A DNA stretch of 64,000 nt from an uncultured Pseudomonadales bacterium (GTDB taxonomy: Bacteria > Pseudomonadota > Gammaproteobacteria > Pseudomonadales > Pseudohongiellaceae): the NCBI GenBank assembly GCA_949372635.1, contig CASIAB010000002.1, positions 1 through 64,000 on the forward strand, given 5' to 3'. How positions within the stretch are numbered: the stretch's first letter is position 1; each line of letters begins with the position of its first letter. The notes under the pieces are model-generated. The model saw only the letters and a program-made list of their open reading frames with translations. It made no database searches and was not told the origin of the DNA. This document shows positions 19,243 through 27,685 of the stretch, in pieces. A program made the position numbers and the translations under genes.

Positions 19243-19602
19243 CTATTTCTTCTTACTCGGCTGTGAAGTCTTCGCCCGGACCAATCGTGCCGCCTTCGGG
19301 TCGATCACCAGCGGCCTGTATATCTCGACACGGTCCCCTGCACTCATCTCATACTTATCGGGCTTAGGCCTTCCCCTCCCATCCAACGGCTTGGCGAAGA
19401 TACCCATCGGATCTTTATCGATATCGATCTCTGAAAACTCAGCGGCTATATTAGATAGCTTCACTGCCTCTAGAGCCGTTGTACCCAAAGGAACTTTAAC
19501 AGGCACGATAAGCTGACGCTCGAGCGTAGCATAGGCGACCTCAACCGGAATCAAGGATTCTGGTTGGTCATCATCGCTGGAATAATTCTCACTCACTGCC
19601 AT
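19243..19602 (-). CDS. rnfH: RnfH family protein
   Basis: RnfH is a small ubiquitin-like beta-grasp protein, usually encoded with ratA, whose role is unclear. The 119-residue product has the core VEVAYATLERQLIVPVKVPLGTTALEAVKLSN and the GIFAKPLDGRGRPKPDKYEMSAGDRVEIYRPL motif, then a basic tail ending in SKKK. The ATG at 19602 overlaps the end of ratA by 14 bases; an in-frame ATG at 19632 would overlap it by 44 bases and is less likely. Confidence 0.9.
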   Translation of the reverse strand: MAVSENYSSDDDQPESLIPVEVAYATLERQLIVPVKVPLGTTALEAVKLSNIAAEFSEIDIDKDPMGIFAKPLDGRGRPKPDKYEMSAGDRVEIYRPLVIDPKAARLVRAKTSQPSKKK

Positions 19603-20026
19603 AGACCTCATGCGCACGTTGCACGATCGCATCGACTAAGTTATTCGCCGAATTACTAAACAGCTTCTCTGCCGCGAAACCCATCAAGCCAGACTTGAAC
19701 TCGAACTCCATGGATAGGGATATCTTACAAGCATTAGTAGTTAAGGCATCGAACGACCACTGAGATGTAAATTGAGTAAAGTTTCCCTCAACCAAACTCA
19801 TATCGATACGCTCGGGTCTGTGCAAAATATTCTTAGTTGTAAACTGCTGACTAATACCCACCATGGAAAGACGCAGCTCACCGACGAGTTCGGTGTCGGA
19901 CTGACTCAATACCTTGGCGGAAGTGCAGCCCTGCATGAACTTAGGATAGTGTTCGATATTGTTCACCAGATCAAACATTTGCTGGTCAGAATATCCGACC
20001 AGGGCGCTTCGGTTGATCGAGGTCAT
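19589..20026 (-). CDS. ratA: RatA family protein (START-domain, ribosome association toxin / CoQ-binding)
   Basis: The 145-residue protein belongs to the polyketide cyclase/START-like family that includes E. coli RatA and the coenzyme-Q carrier Coq10. The hallmark VNNIEHYPKFMQGCTSAKVL segment lies near residues 25-44, and the C-terminal helix carries AEKLFSNSANNLVDAIVQRA. E. coli RatA was reported to bind 50S subunits and hinder subunit joining; a ubiquinone-binding role is the alternative. It sits directly before rnfH as in most Gammaproteobacteria and divides from smpB only by the broken transporter gene. Confidence 0.92.
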   Translation of the reverse strand: MTSINRSALVGYSDQQMFDLVNNIEHYPKFMQGCTSAKVLSQSDTELVGELRLSMVGISQQFTTKNILHRPERIDMSLVEGNFTQFTSQWSFDALTTNACKISLSMEFEFKSGLMGFAAEKLFSNSANNLVDAIVQRAHEVYGSE

Positions 20027-20047
20027 AGGCTAAAAACCATAAAGCAG

Positions 20048-21453
20048 CTACAGGTATATCTGGTAGACAGTACTGAGGAAAACCACCAGCAGTACCGCAG
20101 GGATAACACTACCTAGAGAGAAGTTGATGTACTTCTGCAACAAGGAACCTTCGTACGCCGGGTCGCCTTTGGAAATTTCCTCAGACAGGCCGCTCGCCTT
20201 CCATCTATAGGAGCAGAAGATACAAACCGTAAAACCTACTAACGGCAAGATCGTCTCATAGAACACATCAGACACCAGATCGAAGAAGGATTTGGTAACC
20301 CCACCATAGCTAGTAAAGTTGGTGAAGAAATCCGACATACCCAACGACATAGTCGCAGGAATCGCGAAAGCCGCCAGCAAACCTGCCTGTAACAACACCG
20401 CTTTTTTACGACTCATCTTCAGCTCATCGATCCAGCAGGAAATAGGAATCTCAATTATCGAAACCAAGGAGGTCAGCGCTGCGAAGAACACCAGCGTGAA
20501 AAATACTAACGCGACAATACTCGCACCGGTGTAACCCACTGCCATCTGCATGGACAAGAATATTTTAGGCAAGAAACTAAAGATCAAACCCACACTACTG
20601 GTCGAGAGATCGTCGGTATTTGTGTTCGGATCAAAGGCGAAAATAGCTGGCAAGATTAACAAGCCGGCGAAGAATGCGATGCTAGTGTCGGCGATGGCAA
20701 CCATTCGCGTCGACTGCGGAATGTTATCCTCACGCCCAAAATAGGATCCATAGGTAATCAAGATACCCATGCCTAGAGATAATGAAAAGAAGGCCTGACT
20801 AAGGGCGCCATTAACAACTGTTAAGCTAACCTTGCTGAAATCTGGCACAAGATAATATTTGATACCCTCTACTCGCGCCATCCAAAGTCAGAACGAAGAG
20901 TGTTAGCAGGATCAACATCACAGCCAACGTCGGCATCAACACCCTAGCGAGCCGCTCGATACCACCCTTCACGCCGCCGAGCAAGATAGTAAAAACGATT
21001 CCCAGCAATAGAATGAGATAGCCAAACAGTGAAGGCTCGGCCACCAAGGTAGCTAAAGGTCGATTCATCCGCGAGTGATTCTAGGCCACCCGTCGCGATC
21101 TCTTTCAGATACACAACCAACCAGACAGTTATCACCGTGTAGAACACGGCGATCATAAAAGGGGTCAATATCCCGAGCATGCCGACCAGGCGCCACTTCC
21201 TATCGCCGTCTGATAAGGCAGAAAATGCTCCCACTGGATTTCGCTGAGTCTTACGCCCCATGGAAATCTCAGCAATCATCACGGGATAACAGATAAAGGC
21301 AATAAAGAAGAGATATATGATCAGGAAGGCGGCACCGCCGTTTTTGGATGCCATAACCGGGAATGCCACGAGGTTGCCAAGACCCACTGCCGAGCCTGCT
21401 GCGGCGAGAATAAAACCCAGCCTAGAGCTAAATTGCCCTCTATCTTGTGACAT
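20048..21453 (-). pseudogene. Sodium-dependent (NSS/SNF family) transporter, two frameshifts
   Basis: Three consecutive minus frames make up one neurotransmitter:sodium symporter of about 465 residues with 11-12 helices. The first (21453 to about 21056) has the family start GFILAAAGSAVGLGNLVAFP, which binds Na+ and the amino-acid substrate. The second (to about 20866) carries a helix ending in TLDGA. The third (to 20048) starts around GIKYYLVPDFSKV and runs to the C-terminus. Each break is explained by one extra base in a short run: TTT at 21057-21055 and GGG at 20867-20865. The ATG at 21453 follows AAGGGG. Either a recent pseudogene or sequence errors; the rest of the protein looks intact. 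Confidence 0.85.
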
Positions 21454-21601
21454 CAAAACCCCTTTTAGCTCAAACTATTAGCGTATTATTATCGGCCTCT
21501 AGGAGGCGTCGTTGAGGGATTCTAACAGCGCCGCCAAAGCAGCACAACGCACGGCGTTTGGGGCTTTTAGAAGTATTTGAGCCTAAGATCACGGAAAACG
21601 C

Positions 21602-21607
21602 TATAAT
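21602..21607 (+). promoter_or_regulatory. -10 box of smpB, suggesting a leaderless mRNA
   Basis: A perfect TATAAT ends eight bases before the smpB ATG, with TTGAGC 19 bases upstream (21577-21582). Transcription would start at or within two bases of the ATG. No Shine-Dalgarno sequence is present between the box and the start. Confidence 0.55.
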
Positions 21608-21615
21608 CGCGCCCC

Positions 21616-22098
21616 ATGGCAAAACCGAAGAAGCCCAAAGTTCCTGATACCACGATCATCGTCAATAAAAGGGCGAGACACGATTACTTCATTCAGGATA
21701 CATACGAAGCAGGAATCTCCCTACTCGGTTGGGAGGTTAAAGCCCTGCGCATGAAGAAAGTGCAGATGCTAGACAGCTATGTGCTGGTGAAAGATGGCGA
21801 GGCATTCTTACTTGGCGTGAACATCACGCCACTGGATACAGCAAGTACACACGTAATAGCCGACCCAACGCGCACTAAGAAGCTGTTGTTACACACAAAA
21901 GAACTCTCAAAAATCTTCGCTGCCATTCAGCAGAAAGGGCACACCTGTGTCGCCACAAAACTGTACTGGAAGGGCCACCTGGTGAAATGTCAGATAGGCC
22001 TTGCCAAAGGCAAGCAAGACCACGACAAACGCGCCACGGAAAAAGACCGCGAATGGGCAGTGGATAAGCAGCGCATCGTACGCCACGCCAATAGATAG
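21616..22098 (+). CDS. smpB: SsrA-binding protein SmpB
   Basis: SmpB carries tmRNA into stalled ribosomes, occupying the decoding site with its tail. The 160-residue protein has the beta-barrel core with [17 protein letters not shown] [12 protein letters not shown], the LLLHTKEL motif and the [24 protein letters not shown] segment, followed by a basic C-terminal helix containing DREW, which enters the mRNA channel. Its partner ssrA starts 95 bases downstream on the same strand. The start has no ribosome binding site and lies immediately after a TATAAT box. Confidence 0.97.
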   Translation: MAKPKKPKVPDTTIIVNKRARHDYFIQDTYEAGISLLGWEVKALRMKKVQMLDSYVLVKDGEAFLLGVNITPLDTASTHVIADPTRTKKLLLHTKELSKIFAAIQQKGHTCVATKLYWKGHLVKCQIGLAKGKQDHDKRATEKDREWAVDKQRIVRHANR

Positions 22099-22193
22099 AC
22101 CAGCAGAAACCCCAAAGCAGCCGCAGCAATTGCTACCCCATGCCATGAATAAGGCGTGCAGGCCTAATTTGTGCTATTCTAAAGAATCACATT

Positions 22194-22553
22194 GGGAGCG
22201 ATTTGGATTCGACGCCGGGATCGAAACCTAAAGTGCATGCCGAGAGGGTAGTGACTCTCGTAAATCAATCGCTGCAACTTTATAGTTGCTAACGACGAAA
22301 GCTACGCCCTAGCAGCCTAAGAGCTTGCTAGCGATTGCCACAGGGATGTCCGTAAACTTGTGATCGCAATCGTCATCTAGAACGGAATCGCCAGTGGAGC
22401 GCGCTTGACGCGAAGCGGCTAAATAGTATCAAGCTCGCCCAAATCACCCTGCCCGTCGGGCGGATGCGGGTTAACTCAATAGACGACGCTATGCATGTAG
22501 AGCTGAAGGCAGAGGACTGACGGACGGGGGTTCAATTCCCCCCGCTTCCACCA
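22194..22553 (+). ncRNA. ssrA: Transfer-messenger RNA (tmRNA)
   Basis: The 360-base RNA begins GGGAGCGATTTGGATTCGACG and ends CGCTTCCACCA. The acceptor stem pairs GGGAGCG with CGCTTCC and holds the G3-U70 pair that marks it for alanine charging; the T-arm reads GGGGG-TTCAATT-CCCCC, and CCA is encoded. The tag reading frame is at 22288-22320 and encodes ANDESYALAA then TAA, so the full tag is AANDESYALAA with the tRNA alanine. It follows smpB. No intrinsic terminator follows the 3' end, in keeping with insertion of foreign DNA there. Confidence 0.98.
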
Positions 22554-22736
22554 AATACCAATTCAGAGACGTCCAGCAACGTCTTGAAAGCCACGGAATT
22601 ACTGGAAAAGTCCTATTTATATAGGTTATTAACGTCCTCTAGTATATTGCAACATCCAAGACTTAAGGTAACACTGATTGTAACATCGACTCTATAGTTA
22701 CATTTGGAGTGTTACAATCGCAAACACAACCAAGCC

Positions 22737-22787
22737 TCGCCTCTGTAGCTTTTGGGAAGACTCGTAGGAGAGCAAGATGACAAAGCT
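22737..22787 (+). repeat. 51-base direct repeat, copy 1
   Basis: It matches 26219-26269 at 43 of 51 positions by eye, including the blocks GTAGCTTTTG, GAAGACTC and AGAGCAAGATGACAAA. The two copies enclose the hydrolase–monooxygenase–methyltransferase group. Confidence 0.8.
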
Positions 22788-22824
22788 TTCTCCTTTCAAA
22801 GGTAGTTATTTCTGCCTTTGAGTT

Positions 22825-22850
22825 ATTGTTGTTAGTAGTTTTTTCATAAT
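22825..22850 (-). repeat. 26-base repeat with tiny MKKLLTT frame, copy 1
   Basis: On the minus strand this copy reads ATTATGAAAAAACTACTAAC and opens a 13-codon frame MKKLLTTITQRQK. Similar copies lie at 23693-23718 and 24642-24667, each just upstream of a hydrolase gene. This copy precedes no gene and may mark a lost one. Confidence 0.7.
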
Positions 22851-22903
22851 AATTTTGTTTATATTGAGCAGTATCGCGACTTCAGTCACTTTTTGAATTC
22901 TCA

Positions 22904-23671
22904 CTAGAGCTTTTGGTCAAATAGCCAGCTTATGAGATCAGAGTTTGCGTAAGCAGCGTCCCAGGAATTGTGATTGACCCCTGGCAGTTCGGTGTAGTGA
23001 ATATCCGTACCGACCGCTTCTAGTGCGGCGGCCATTTTACGAGATTGCTCCACAGGAACGACAACATCTGCATCGCCATGCACAATCCACACAGGGGTAT
23101 CGGACAGATCTTCTGCCAGGGCAGCAAAACTGTTTTCAGCCTCTGGCAAGAATTCAGGAAATCGGTCTCCAAGATCCACGAATCCACAAACGGCAACCAT
23201 AGCCGCAAATAGCTCTGTGTGATGGTAGCCCAGGTACCAGGTCCCATTACCACCAAGTGAGAGGCCGGTTAGGTAAAGCCGTTCGGCATCTACCGAAAAC
23301 TCTGCAATGGTGACATCCAGCGCTGCCATGGCAACATCTCCTGCCGCTCCCTGCCAGGATTCACCCGCAGGCACTTGCGGGAAAACCGCGAGAGTCTGCC
23401 ACCGTCCCGGGTTAAGCCGAATCGCCCTACCCAGCCCAACTTGGGTCTGTTTCAGACCGTCTGAACCCCGCTCTCCCGCACCATGCAGAAAAAGTGTAAC
23501 GGGCCACTCTTCAGCTGCAGTGTAATTGTATGGAACATACACTTGGTAGCGATATTCCGCTCCATTCAGAGAGATGCTTCTGTTGAGAAATCCAGTTTCC
23601 GCTGACTGTGCATTGAGCGTTCCAGTGCTTAACAGCAATAGTGTAAATAGCAAGAATCGGGTTTTCTTCAT
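22904..23671 (-). CDS. Secreted alpha/beta hydrolase (esterase/depolymerase type)
   Basis: The 255-residue precursor has a signal peptide (MKKTRFLLFTLLLLSTGTLNAQ) and an alpha/beta hydrolase domain resembling the phospholipase/carboxylesterase and PHB-depolymerase-like group. Visible are the oxyanion loop LFLHGAGERG, the nucleophile motif TGLSLGGNG, the acid in HGDADVVVP and the catalytic His in GVNHNSWD. It probably cleaves an ester in the periplasm or outside; the substrate is unknown. It is the last of a set of minus-strand genes with a second secreted hydrolase 60 bases upstream. Confidence 0.88.
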   Translation of the reverse strand: MKKTRFLLFTLLLLSTGTLNAQSAETGFLNRSISLNGAEYRYQVYVPYNYTAAEEWPVTLFLHGAGERGSDGLKQTQVGLGRAIRLNPGRWQTLAVFPQVPAGESWQGAAGDVAMAALDVTIAEFSVDAERLYLTGLSLGGNGTWYLGYHHTELFAAMVAVCGFVDLGDRFPEFLPEAENSFAALAEDLSDTPVWIVHGDADVVVPVEQSRKMAAALEAVGTDIHYTELPGVNHNSWDAAYANSDLISWLFDQKL

Positions 23672-23692
23672 TATTAGCTTCCTGGCTACTTG

Positions 23693-23718
23693 AATGTTGT
23701 TAGTAGTTTTTTCATGAT
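23693..23718 (-). repeat. 26-base repeat with tiny MKKLLTT frame, copy 2
   Basis: The minus strand reads ATCATGAAAAAACTACTAAC and encodes a 9-codon frame MKKLLTTFK that stops shortly before the hydrolase ATG at 23671. It could act as a translated leader or be a leftover of a duplicated gene start. Confidence 0.7.
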
Positions 23719-23731
23719 AAAGCCACAGGCT

Positions 23732-24619
23732 TTAGTTTCTTAATGTGGAATCAAACCAGCTATTTATTTCATTATTGAAATCTGGAGGATTTATAGCGCC
23801 TCTAAAATCAGCGCTGTGTCCACCACCCTCAATAATTACTAGTTTGCTGGTCACACCAGCTTTGACTAATGCCCCGTAAAAAGATTCAGAGTGACCTTGT
23901 GGCACTATCTCATCAGCACTGCCATGTAATAATAAAGTTGGCGCATCATCTTCAGTTACATGAGTGGTAGGAATTGCTTCTTTGAATTTTCGAGTCTCTT
24001 CAATACTTAAATTCCGATTGGGACTGGCATTCATCAATAAGGTAATTAATGGAGTGCTAGTTTCAGTATTTATAGTTGCTATTTCTATATTTGGCGCTCG
24101 CAACACAACAGATTGGACCTTTGCGCTAACTTTATTTACGGGGTCAGGGTCTTCGCTGTCTCCTGCACCATCAAGAACGCCTAAAAGCGCAGCAAATTGG
24201 CCGCCTGAAGAATGCCCCGTTGCTCCAATAGCATCTGCACTAATTCCATATTCTTCAGCATTATATCGAATAAACCGAACAGCTCGTTGAACATCGCGTA
24301 ATGGATCAGGATATTTGAAACGGGGAGTCGCTCTATGATTTAAAGAAAACACTTTATACCCAGCTTCTAATAATGTTGTTCCATACCTCTCAAAGCTCTC
24401 GCTTAGAGGTCGCGCATCGTAAGACAGAGGTCTTATAAAACCGCTTCCTGCGATAAATACAATGCCATAACCATTCGGTGATTCCGGGTAATGGACATCC
24501 ATCGTAAGGGAAAGACCGGATACCATTCCGATGACAACATCTTTATCAACTTTCGATTGTTGCCCATAAGAAACACTGGCTAGTGTCATTAGAAAAGCTG
24601 TGATGATTAATTTCTTCAT
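23732..24619 (-). CDS. Secreted alpha/beta hydrolase (BD-FAE/esterase-lipase type)
   Basis: The 295-residue precursor starts with a signal peptide (MKKLIITAFLMTLASVSYGQ). The ATG at 24619 has AAGGA four bases upstream; an in-frame start at 24673 only adds a leader from the 26-base repeat. The mature part is an alpha/beta hydrolase with the oxyanion-type FIAGSGF, the nucleophile GATGHSSGGQ, the acid in HGSADEIVP and the His in EGGGHSADF. An ester substrate is likely but not identifiable. It lies between another secreted hydrolase and an ABM-domain gene on the same strand, so a small catabolic unit is plausible. Confidence 0.88.
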   Translation of the reverse strand: MKKLIITAFLMTLASVSYGQQSKVDKDVVIGMVSGLSLTMDVHYPESPNGYGIVFIAGSGFIRPLSYDARPLSESFERYGTTLLEAGYKVFSLNHRATPRFKYPDPLRDVQRAVRFIRYNAEEYGISADAIGATGHSSGGQFAALLGVLDGAGDSEDPDPVNKVSAKVQSVVLRAPNIEIATINTETSTPLITLLMNASPNRNLSIEETRKFKEAIPTTHVTEDDAPTLLLHGSADEIVPQGHSESFYGALVKAGVTSKLVIIEGGGHSADFRGAINPPDFNNEINSWFDSTLRN

Positions 24620-24641
24620 ATGGTCCTTTATTAGAAGCCTT

Positions 24642-24667
24642 ATTGTTGTTGGTAGTTTGTTCATAAT
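24642..24667 (-). repeat. 26-base repeat, copy 3
   Basis: The minus strand reads ATTATGAACAAACTACCAAC; the start codon opens a frame (MNKLPTTIRLLIKDH) that runs in phase into the hydrolase at 24619. It matches copies 1 and 2 at about 22-23 of 26 positions. Confidence 0.65.
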
Positions 24668-24692
24668 GCCCAAATTTTTATATTTTTAGTTT

Positions 24693-24998
24693 CTAAATAT
24701 CCGTATGCTCAGGGCCACAGATTGTCGCCTTTAGACTAGCTGCTCCGCCCTCTAATAAAGGTTCTAATAATTCCAAAAGGCCTGTCTCTACCCTCCATGA
24801 CAGATATTTTGTTTGGTGATCTAAAGTTTCCCAATCTTCGATTAGATGCACTGTGTTTGATGATTCCTCGATATATGTACTTACACTTATGCAGCCAGCA
24901 AAACTCCGAGTATCTGGCAATGCTGCTTTTAACAGATCTTTTACTTGATCTAAAGTTTCGGTTTTAGCGGGAAATGAAACTATCACTAAATTTTTCAT
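24693..24998 (-). CDS. Antibiotic biosynthesis monooxygenase (ABM)-domain protein
   Basis: The 101-residue product fits one ABM/ferredoxin-like barrel: beta strand MKNLVIVSFPAK, a helix with VKDLLKAALPDTRSFAGC, then HLIEDWETLDHQTKYLSW, which carries the family's E-x-W pattern. Such dimers include quinol monooxygenases (YgiN) and heme-degrading enzymes, so cofactor-free oxygenation of a phenolic is possible. It precedes the two secreted hydrolases on the same strand. Which reaction it performs cannot be told from sequence. Confidence 0.82.
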   Translation of the reverse strand: MKNLVIVSFPAKTETLDQVKDLLKAALPDTRSFAGCISVSTYIEESSNTVHLIEDWETLDHQTKYLSWRVETGLLELLEPLLEGGAASLKATICGPEHTDI

Positions 24999-25369
24999 AT
25001 ATTGCTTCCTTTTTATTAAGAATTTTTTTCAAATGCACTTTTTGCAAGTGGTTAAACCTTTGCATTAAGCTGGCTTTCTTCACATTCATAATCAGAAGAT
25101 ACTATAGATATAGGCTGTCAGGTATAGCTTGAGAGGCACTAAGATAGGTGGTTTTCAAACCATAAGCCCCAGACAGGTCGAGTTCGCTAAATTTGGATGC
25201 TATAAAGGCTGCAGTAAAGATGTCTGCAGATTAGCTTAGCAGCTTTTTAAAAAAGCGTTACGACAATATTGATAGTGCTACGACGCTGAAACCTGCGTTC
25301 ACAGACGGTAAGTTACTCAAAGAAGGAGAGAGTTGATTTCTTGCTCTCCCTCTTTGAGTTGCCTAATAG
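24999..25369. other. Gene-free spacer with dispersed repeat
   Basis: No gene is seen. The stretch includes one copy (25113-25213) of an approximately 100-base repeat found again at 27338-27438. Near the end a pair of AAGGAGAGAG / CTCTCCCTCTTTGAG arms (about 25314-25357) forms an imperfect hairpin that may end the methyltransferase transcript. Confidence 0.6.
25113..25213 (+). repeat. Dispersed non-coding repeat, copy A
   Basis: It shares blocks GCTTGAGAG-CACTAAG-TAGGTGG, ATAAGCCCCA and TTTGGATGCTATAAAGG with 27338-27438. The copies are about 70-75% identical by eye with one small gap. No coding frame is conserved. Confidence 0.7.
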
Positions 25370-26111
25370 TTATGGCTTACGAAAGCTCATCGTAAAGCGG
25401 TCGGTATTTCCTCTAACGCCTGGTGTTCCGACTTCTTGAGACAAATTATCTTCAGGGTGATAGTGCATCGGGCTGAAGTCGACAAACTCAAAACCAACAT
25501 CGATCATTTCCTTAATGATAAGAACCGGGTCTAAGCGACGACCGTTCTGTGCCTCGCGCGATGTAGGCTCGAGGTGGCGTCGAGTATGGTCTACGACGCC
25601 ATAGATTCCACCTGATTTCAAAGCACTAAAAGACGGCTTCATTGAGATTTTTTCTGCCTTCCACGGATGGATTATGGAGGTTCCAGAAAGTCAGCACCAT
25701 ATCGAATTGGCTATCATCAAAGGAAAATTCTGGAAGATTTCTTAACGTAATATCATTGTTTATTGCAGAGCTGCATTCCAGCCCATCTAACGACATCACG
25801 TCATTTTTAAAATCATCGCTAACGCCGACCGAGAATATTAATTCCCCACCGTTTTCGCAGAGAGTAGGTCCGACAAATTTTGACCAATAACCAGTAGCAG
25901 GAGATATTTCCAGAACCTTCATATCGTCTTCCAGTCCAAAAAACTCCAGAACCTCACCAGGCTTCCTGTTAGCATCTCGCGCGGTCTCTGCAGCATCGCG
26001 AATGCTGCTGGTAAGTGCCTGCTCAATTTTGTTTCTAGTCGCAGCGCTATCGGCGGCCATTAATTGAGAGCTCAAGAGCACACTCAGTATACAGATTAGA
26101 TTTTTTCTCAT
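25370..26111 (-). pseudogene. Secreted class I methyltransferase-like protein, one frameshift
   Basis: Two overlapping minus frames (26111-25626 and 25642-25370) make one protein of about 246 residues. It has a signal peptide (MRKNLICILSVLLSSQLMAADS), then the SAM-binding-like KVLEISPATGYWSKFVGP segment and the acidic/aromatic DMVLTFWNLHN motif, followed by SGGIYGVVDHTRR and HPEDN. Periplasmic proteins of this type are common in marine bacteria, often labelled methyltransferase, though a secreted SAM enzyme would lack cofactor. The frames join exactly if one T is removed from the TTTT at 25631-25628 (AVF-SALKSGG). Recent pseudogene or sequence error. Confidence 0.8.
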
Positions 26112-26441
26112 TACTAGTCCTCGTCTAAGTTAGGGCTTGATATTCAAGCAGATTTTTTGCGGTTAAACTACAAAATTTGATTTTGAGTGGATATATCCTA
26201 TACAGAGCTATCTAAGGATCGTCTTCGTAGCTTTTGAGAAGACTCATATAAGAGCAAGATGACAAAACTAATTGGCGGTACCTCTGTAATAATGAAATAA
26301 AATATATAAATATAACAATGACTTACGGATACTATTCAGTAGTACCTATGGCTGCTATCGACTCACAGATACTCATTTAGCCAGCAAGTCAGACACCAAA
26401 TAGCCTACCATTTAATATGAGCATCTAATAGGGAAGTGCGA
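26112..26441. other. Gene-free spacer with direct repeat copy
   Basis: No gene is seen between the methyltransferase and the divergent hydratase gene. It holds copy 2 of the 51-base repeat (26219-26269) and must hold the promoters of both genes; no strong -35/-10 pair was picked by eye. Confidence 0.6.
26219..26269 (+). repeat. 51-base direct repeat, copy 2
   Basis: Partner of 22737-22787 (43 of 51 positions). The two copies face the same way and are 3.4 kb apart, on either side of the minus-strand gene group. Confidence 0.8.
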
Positions 26442-27230
26442 GTGACTGAAACCAACTACAAGACTCTGAACTATTCAGTCGAATCAGGCATAGCAAGAAT
26501 AGAACTCGATAAGCCGCCACTCAATCTGATTGATGAAGAGTCTGCTCTCGAGTATCACCGCGCACTGCAAGCTGCAGATGCCGATGAGAATGCGAGAGTT
26601 CTTATCTTGAGCGGAGCCGGGAAAGGACTTTCTGCTGGTGTCGATCTAAAATATTTAATGCAGTTCGAAAGCGCCGACATGGAGCAATTTCTGCGACTGT
26701 TTTACGTGGAAACACTGAAGATCGTGCGTGGCCTCTCCATACCCGTCATTGCGGCTGTGCATGGTTACGTTAGAGAAGGTGCCTGCACGCTGGCCTTCGC
26801 CTGTGACATGGTTATCGCCACAGACGATGCCGACTTTGGATATCCCGGTGTGCCCAATCTAGCCGGCCCGCCTGGCATGCATGTTTGGTTCTTGCAGCGA
26901 TTAATTGGGCGCATGCGAGCTGCGGAACTTATCCTCACAGGGGAACCAATCAGCGCACAGGAAGCCTATCAGCTAGGCTTAATTACTCGTGTCGTACCCG
27001 CCAAAGAGCTCGCCAGCGCGACTGAAGAATTAGCATTGAAACTCTGTCAGATGTCGCCCCTCGCATTAAAACGCACTCGCGATTTGATGTACCAGATGGA
27101 AGATATGCCTTTCAAAGATGTTCCGGAAACGGCATTGCAGGCTCTTTCCGCTGCATTTGGCAGCGAGGACGGCAAAGAGGCAAGAGCTGCGTTTATCGAG
27201 AAGCGTAAACCAAGATGGACAGGTCGCTAG
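26442..27230 (+). CDS. Enoyl-CoA hydratase/isomerase family protein
   Basis: The 262-residue protein has the crotonase fold: the oxyanion-hole segments LSGAGKGLSAGVDLKYL (about residues 57-73) and HGYVREGACTLAFACDMVIA (about 107-126). The second conserved catalytic glutamate position is replaced around DADFGYPGVPNLAGPPG, so a classical hydratase reaction is not certain. It acts on a CoA thioester in the cytosol. The frame opens with GTG at 26436, but GTG at 26442 has AGGGA at proper spacing and is preferred. It stands alone on the plus strand between repeats. Confidence 0.88.
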   Translation: MTETNYKTLNYSVESGIARIELDKPPLNLIDEESALEYHRALQAADADENARVLILSGAGKGLSAGVDLKYLMQFESADMEQFLRLFYVETLKIVRGLSIPVIAAVHGYVREGACTLAFACDMVIATDDADFGYPGVPNLAGPPGMHVWFLQRLIGRMRAAELILTGEPISAQEAYQLGLITRVVPAKELASATEELALKLCQMSPLALKRTRDLMYQMEDMPFKDVPETALQALSAAFGSEDGKEARAAFIEKRKPRWTGR

Positions 27231-27268
27231 AATAATTGGGGGTCAGAGTTAAAATACAAAAAAATCGG

Positions 27269-27438
27269 TCATAATAATATGGATACGGGTGCAATGGATC
27301 CATTCTGACTTATCGGGGCGTGCCCGCTAAGGTGGGGTGCTGGGCGGTATCGCTTGAGAGACACTAAGTTAGGTGGTCTTTAATGAATAAGCCCCAAATA
27401 TGTCAAATTCACTACGTTTGGAGGCTATAAAGGTGCTG
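27269..27438 (+). repeat. Dispersed non-coding repeat, copy B (longest)
   Basis: The left half (27269-27352) matches 36124-36212 (ATACGG-TGCAATGGA-CCA-TCTGACT, GTGCTGG-GGGCGG). The right half (27338-27438) matches 25113-25213. This copy therefore shows the full element, and the other two are partial. No frame is conserved. Confidence 0.7.
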
Positions 27439-27685
27439 GCAATAGAAAAGTAGAACAGGTGGTGATTTTGGCCTAACGTAACACTGGTGAATGCTATTTG
27501 ATTTAATACTAATATTTATCAGTAGATTGGAATGTCAGCCCAGCTCCCCCCTCCCAATCAATTGAATACAGAACCCCGGCTGGGATTTTGTTGGTTTATG
27601 ACTTTTGGTTTTAGATACACTGGAAGTAACATTTACTAATATCTAAATCAAAAATATCCGCGAAGTTCTTATAGCTGGATTCTTT

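Larger units (their letters stand above)
22554..22903. other. Gene-free spacer after ssrA with repeats
   Basis: No gene is supported in these 350 bases. They contain a perfect 10-bp inverted repeat GATTGTAACA/TGTTACAATC (22676-22685 and 22710-22719), copy 1 of a 51-base direct repeat (22737-22787) and copy 1 of a 26-base repeat (22825-22850). It begins the accessory region next to the tmRNA attachment site. Confidence 0.7.

Noticed and set aside
22825..24667. 26-base repeats between minus-strand genes considered as integron attC sites
   Set aside because: They lack the core site sequences (RYYYAAC and GTTRRRY) in inverted arrangement and no integrase gene is present.
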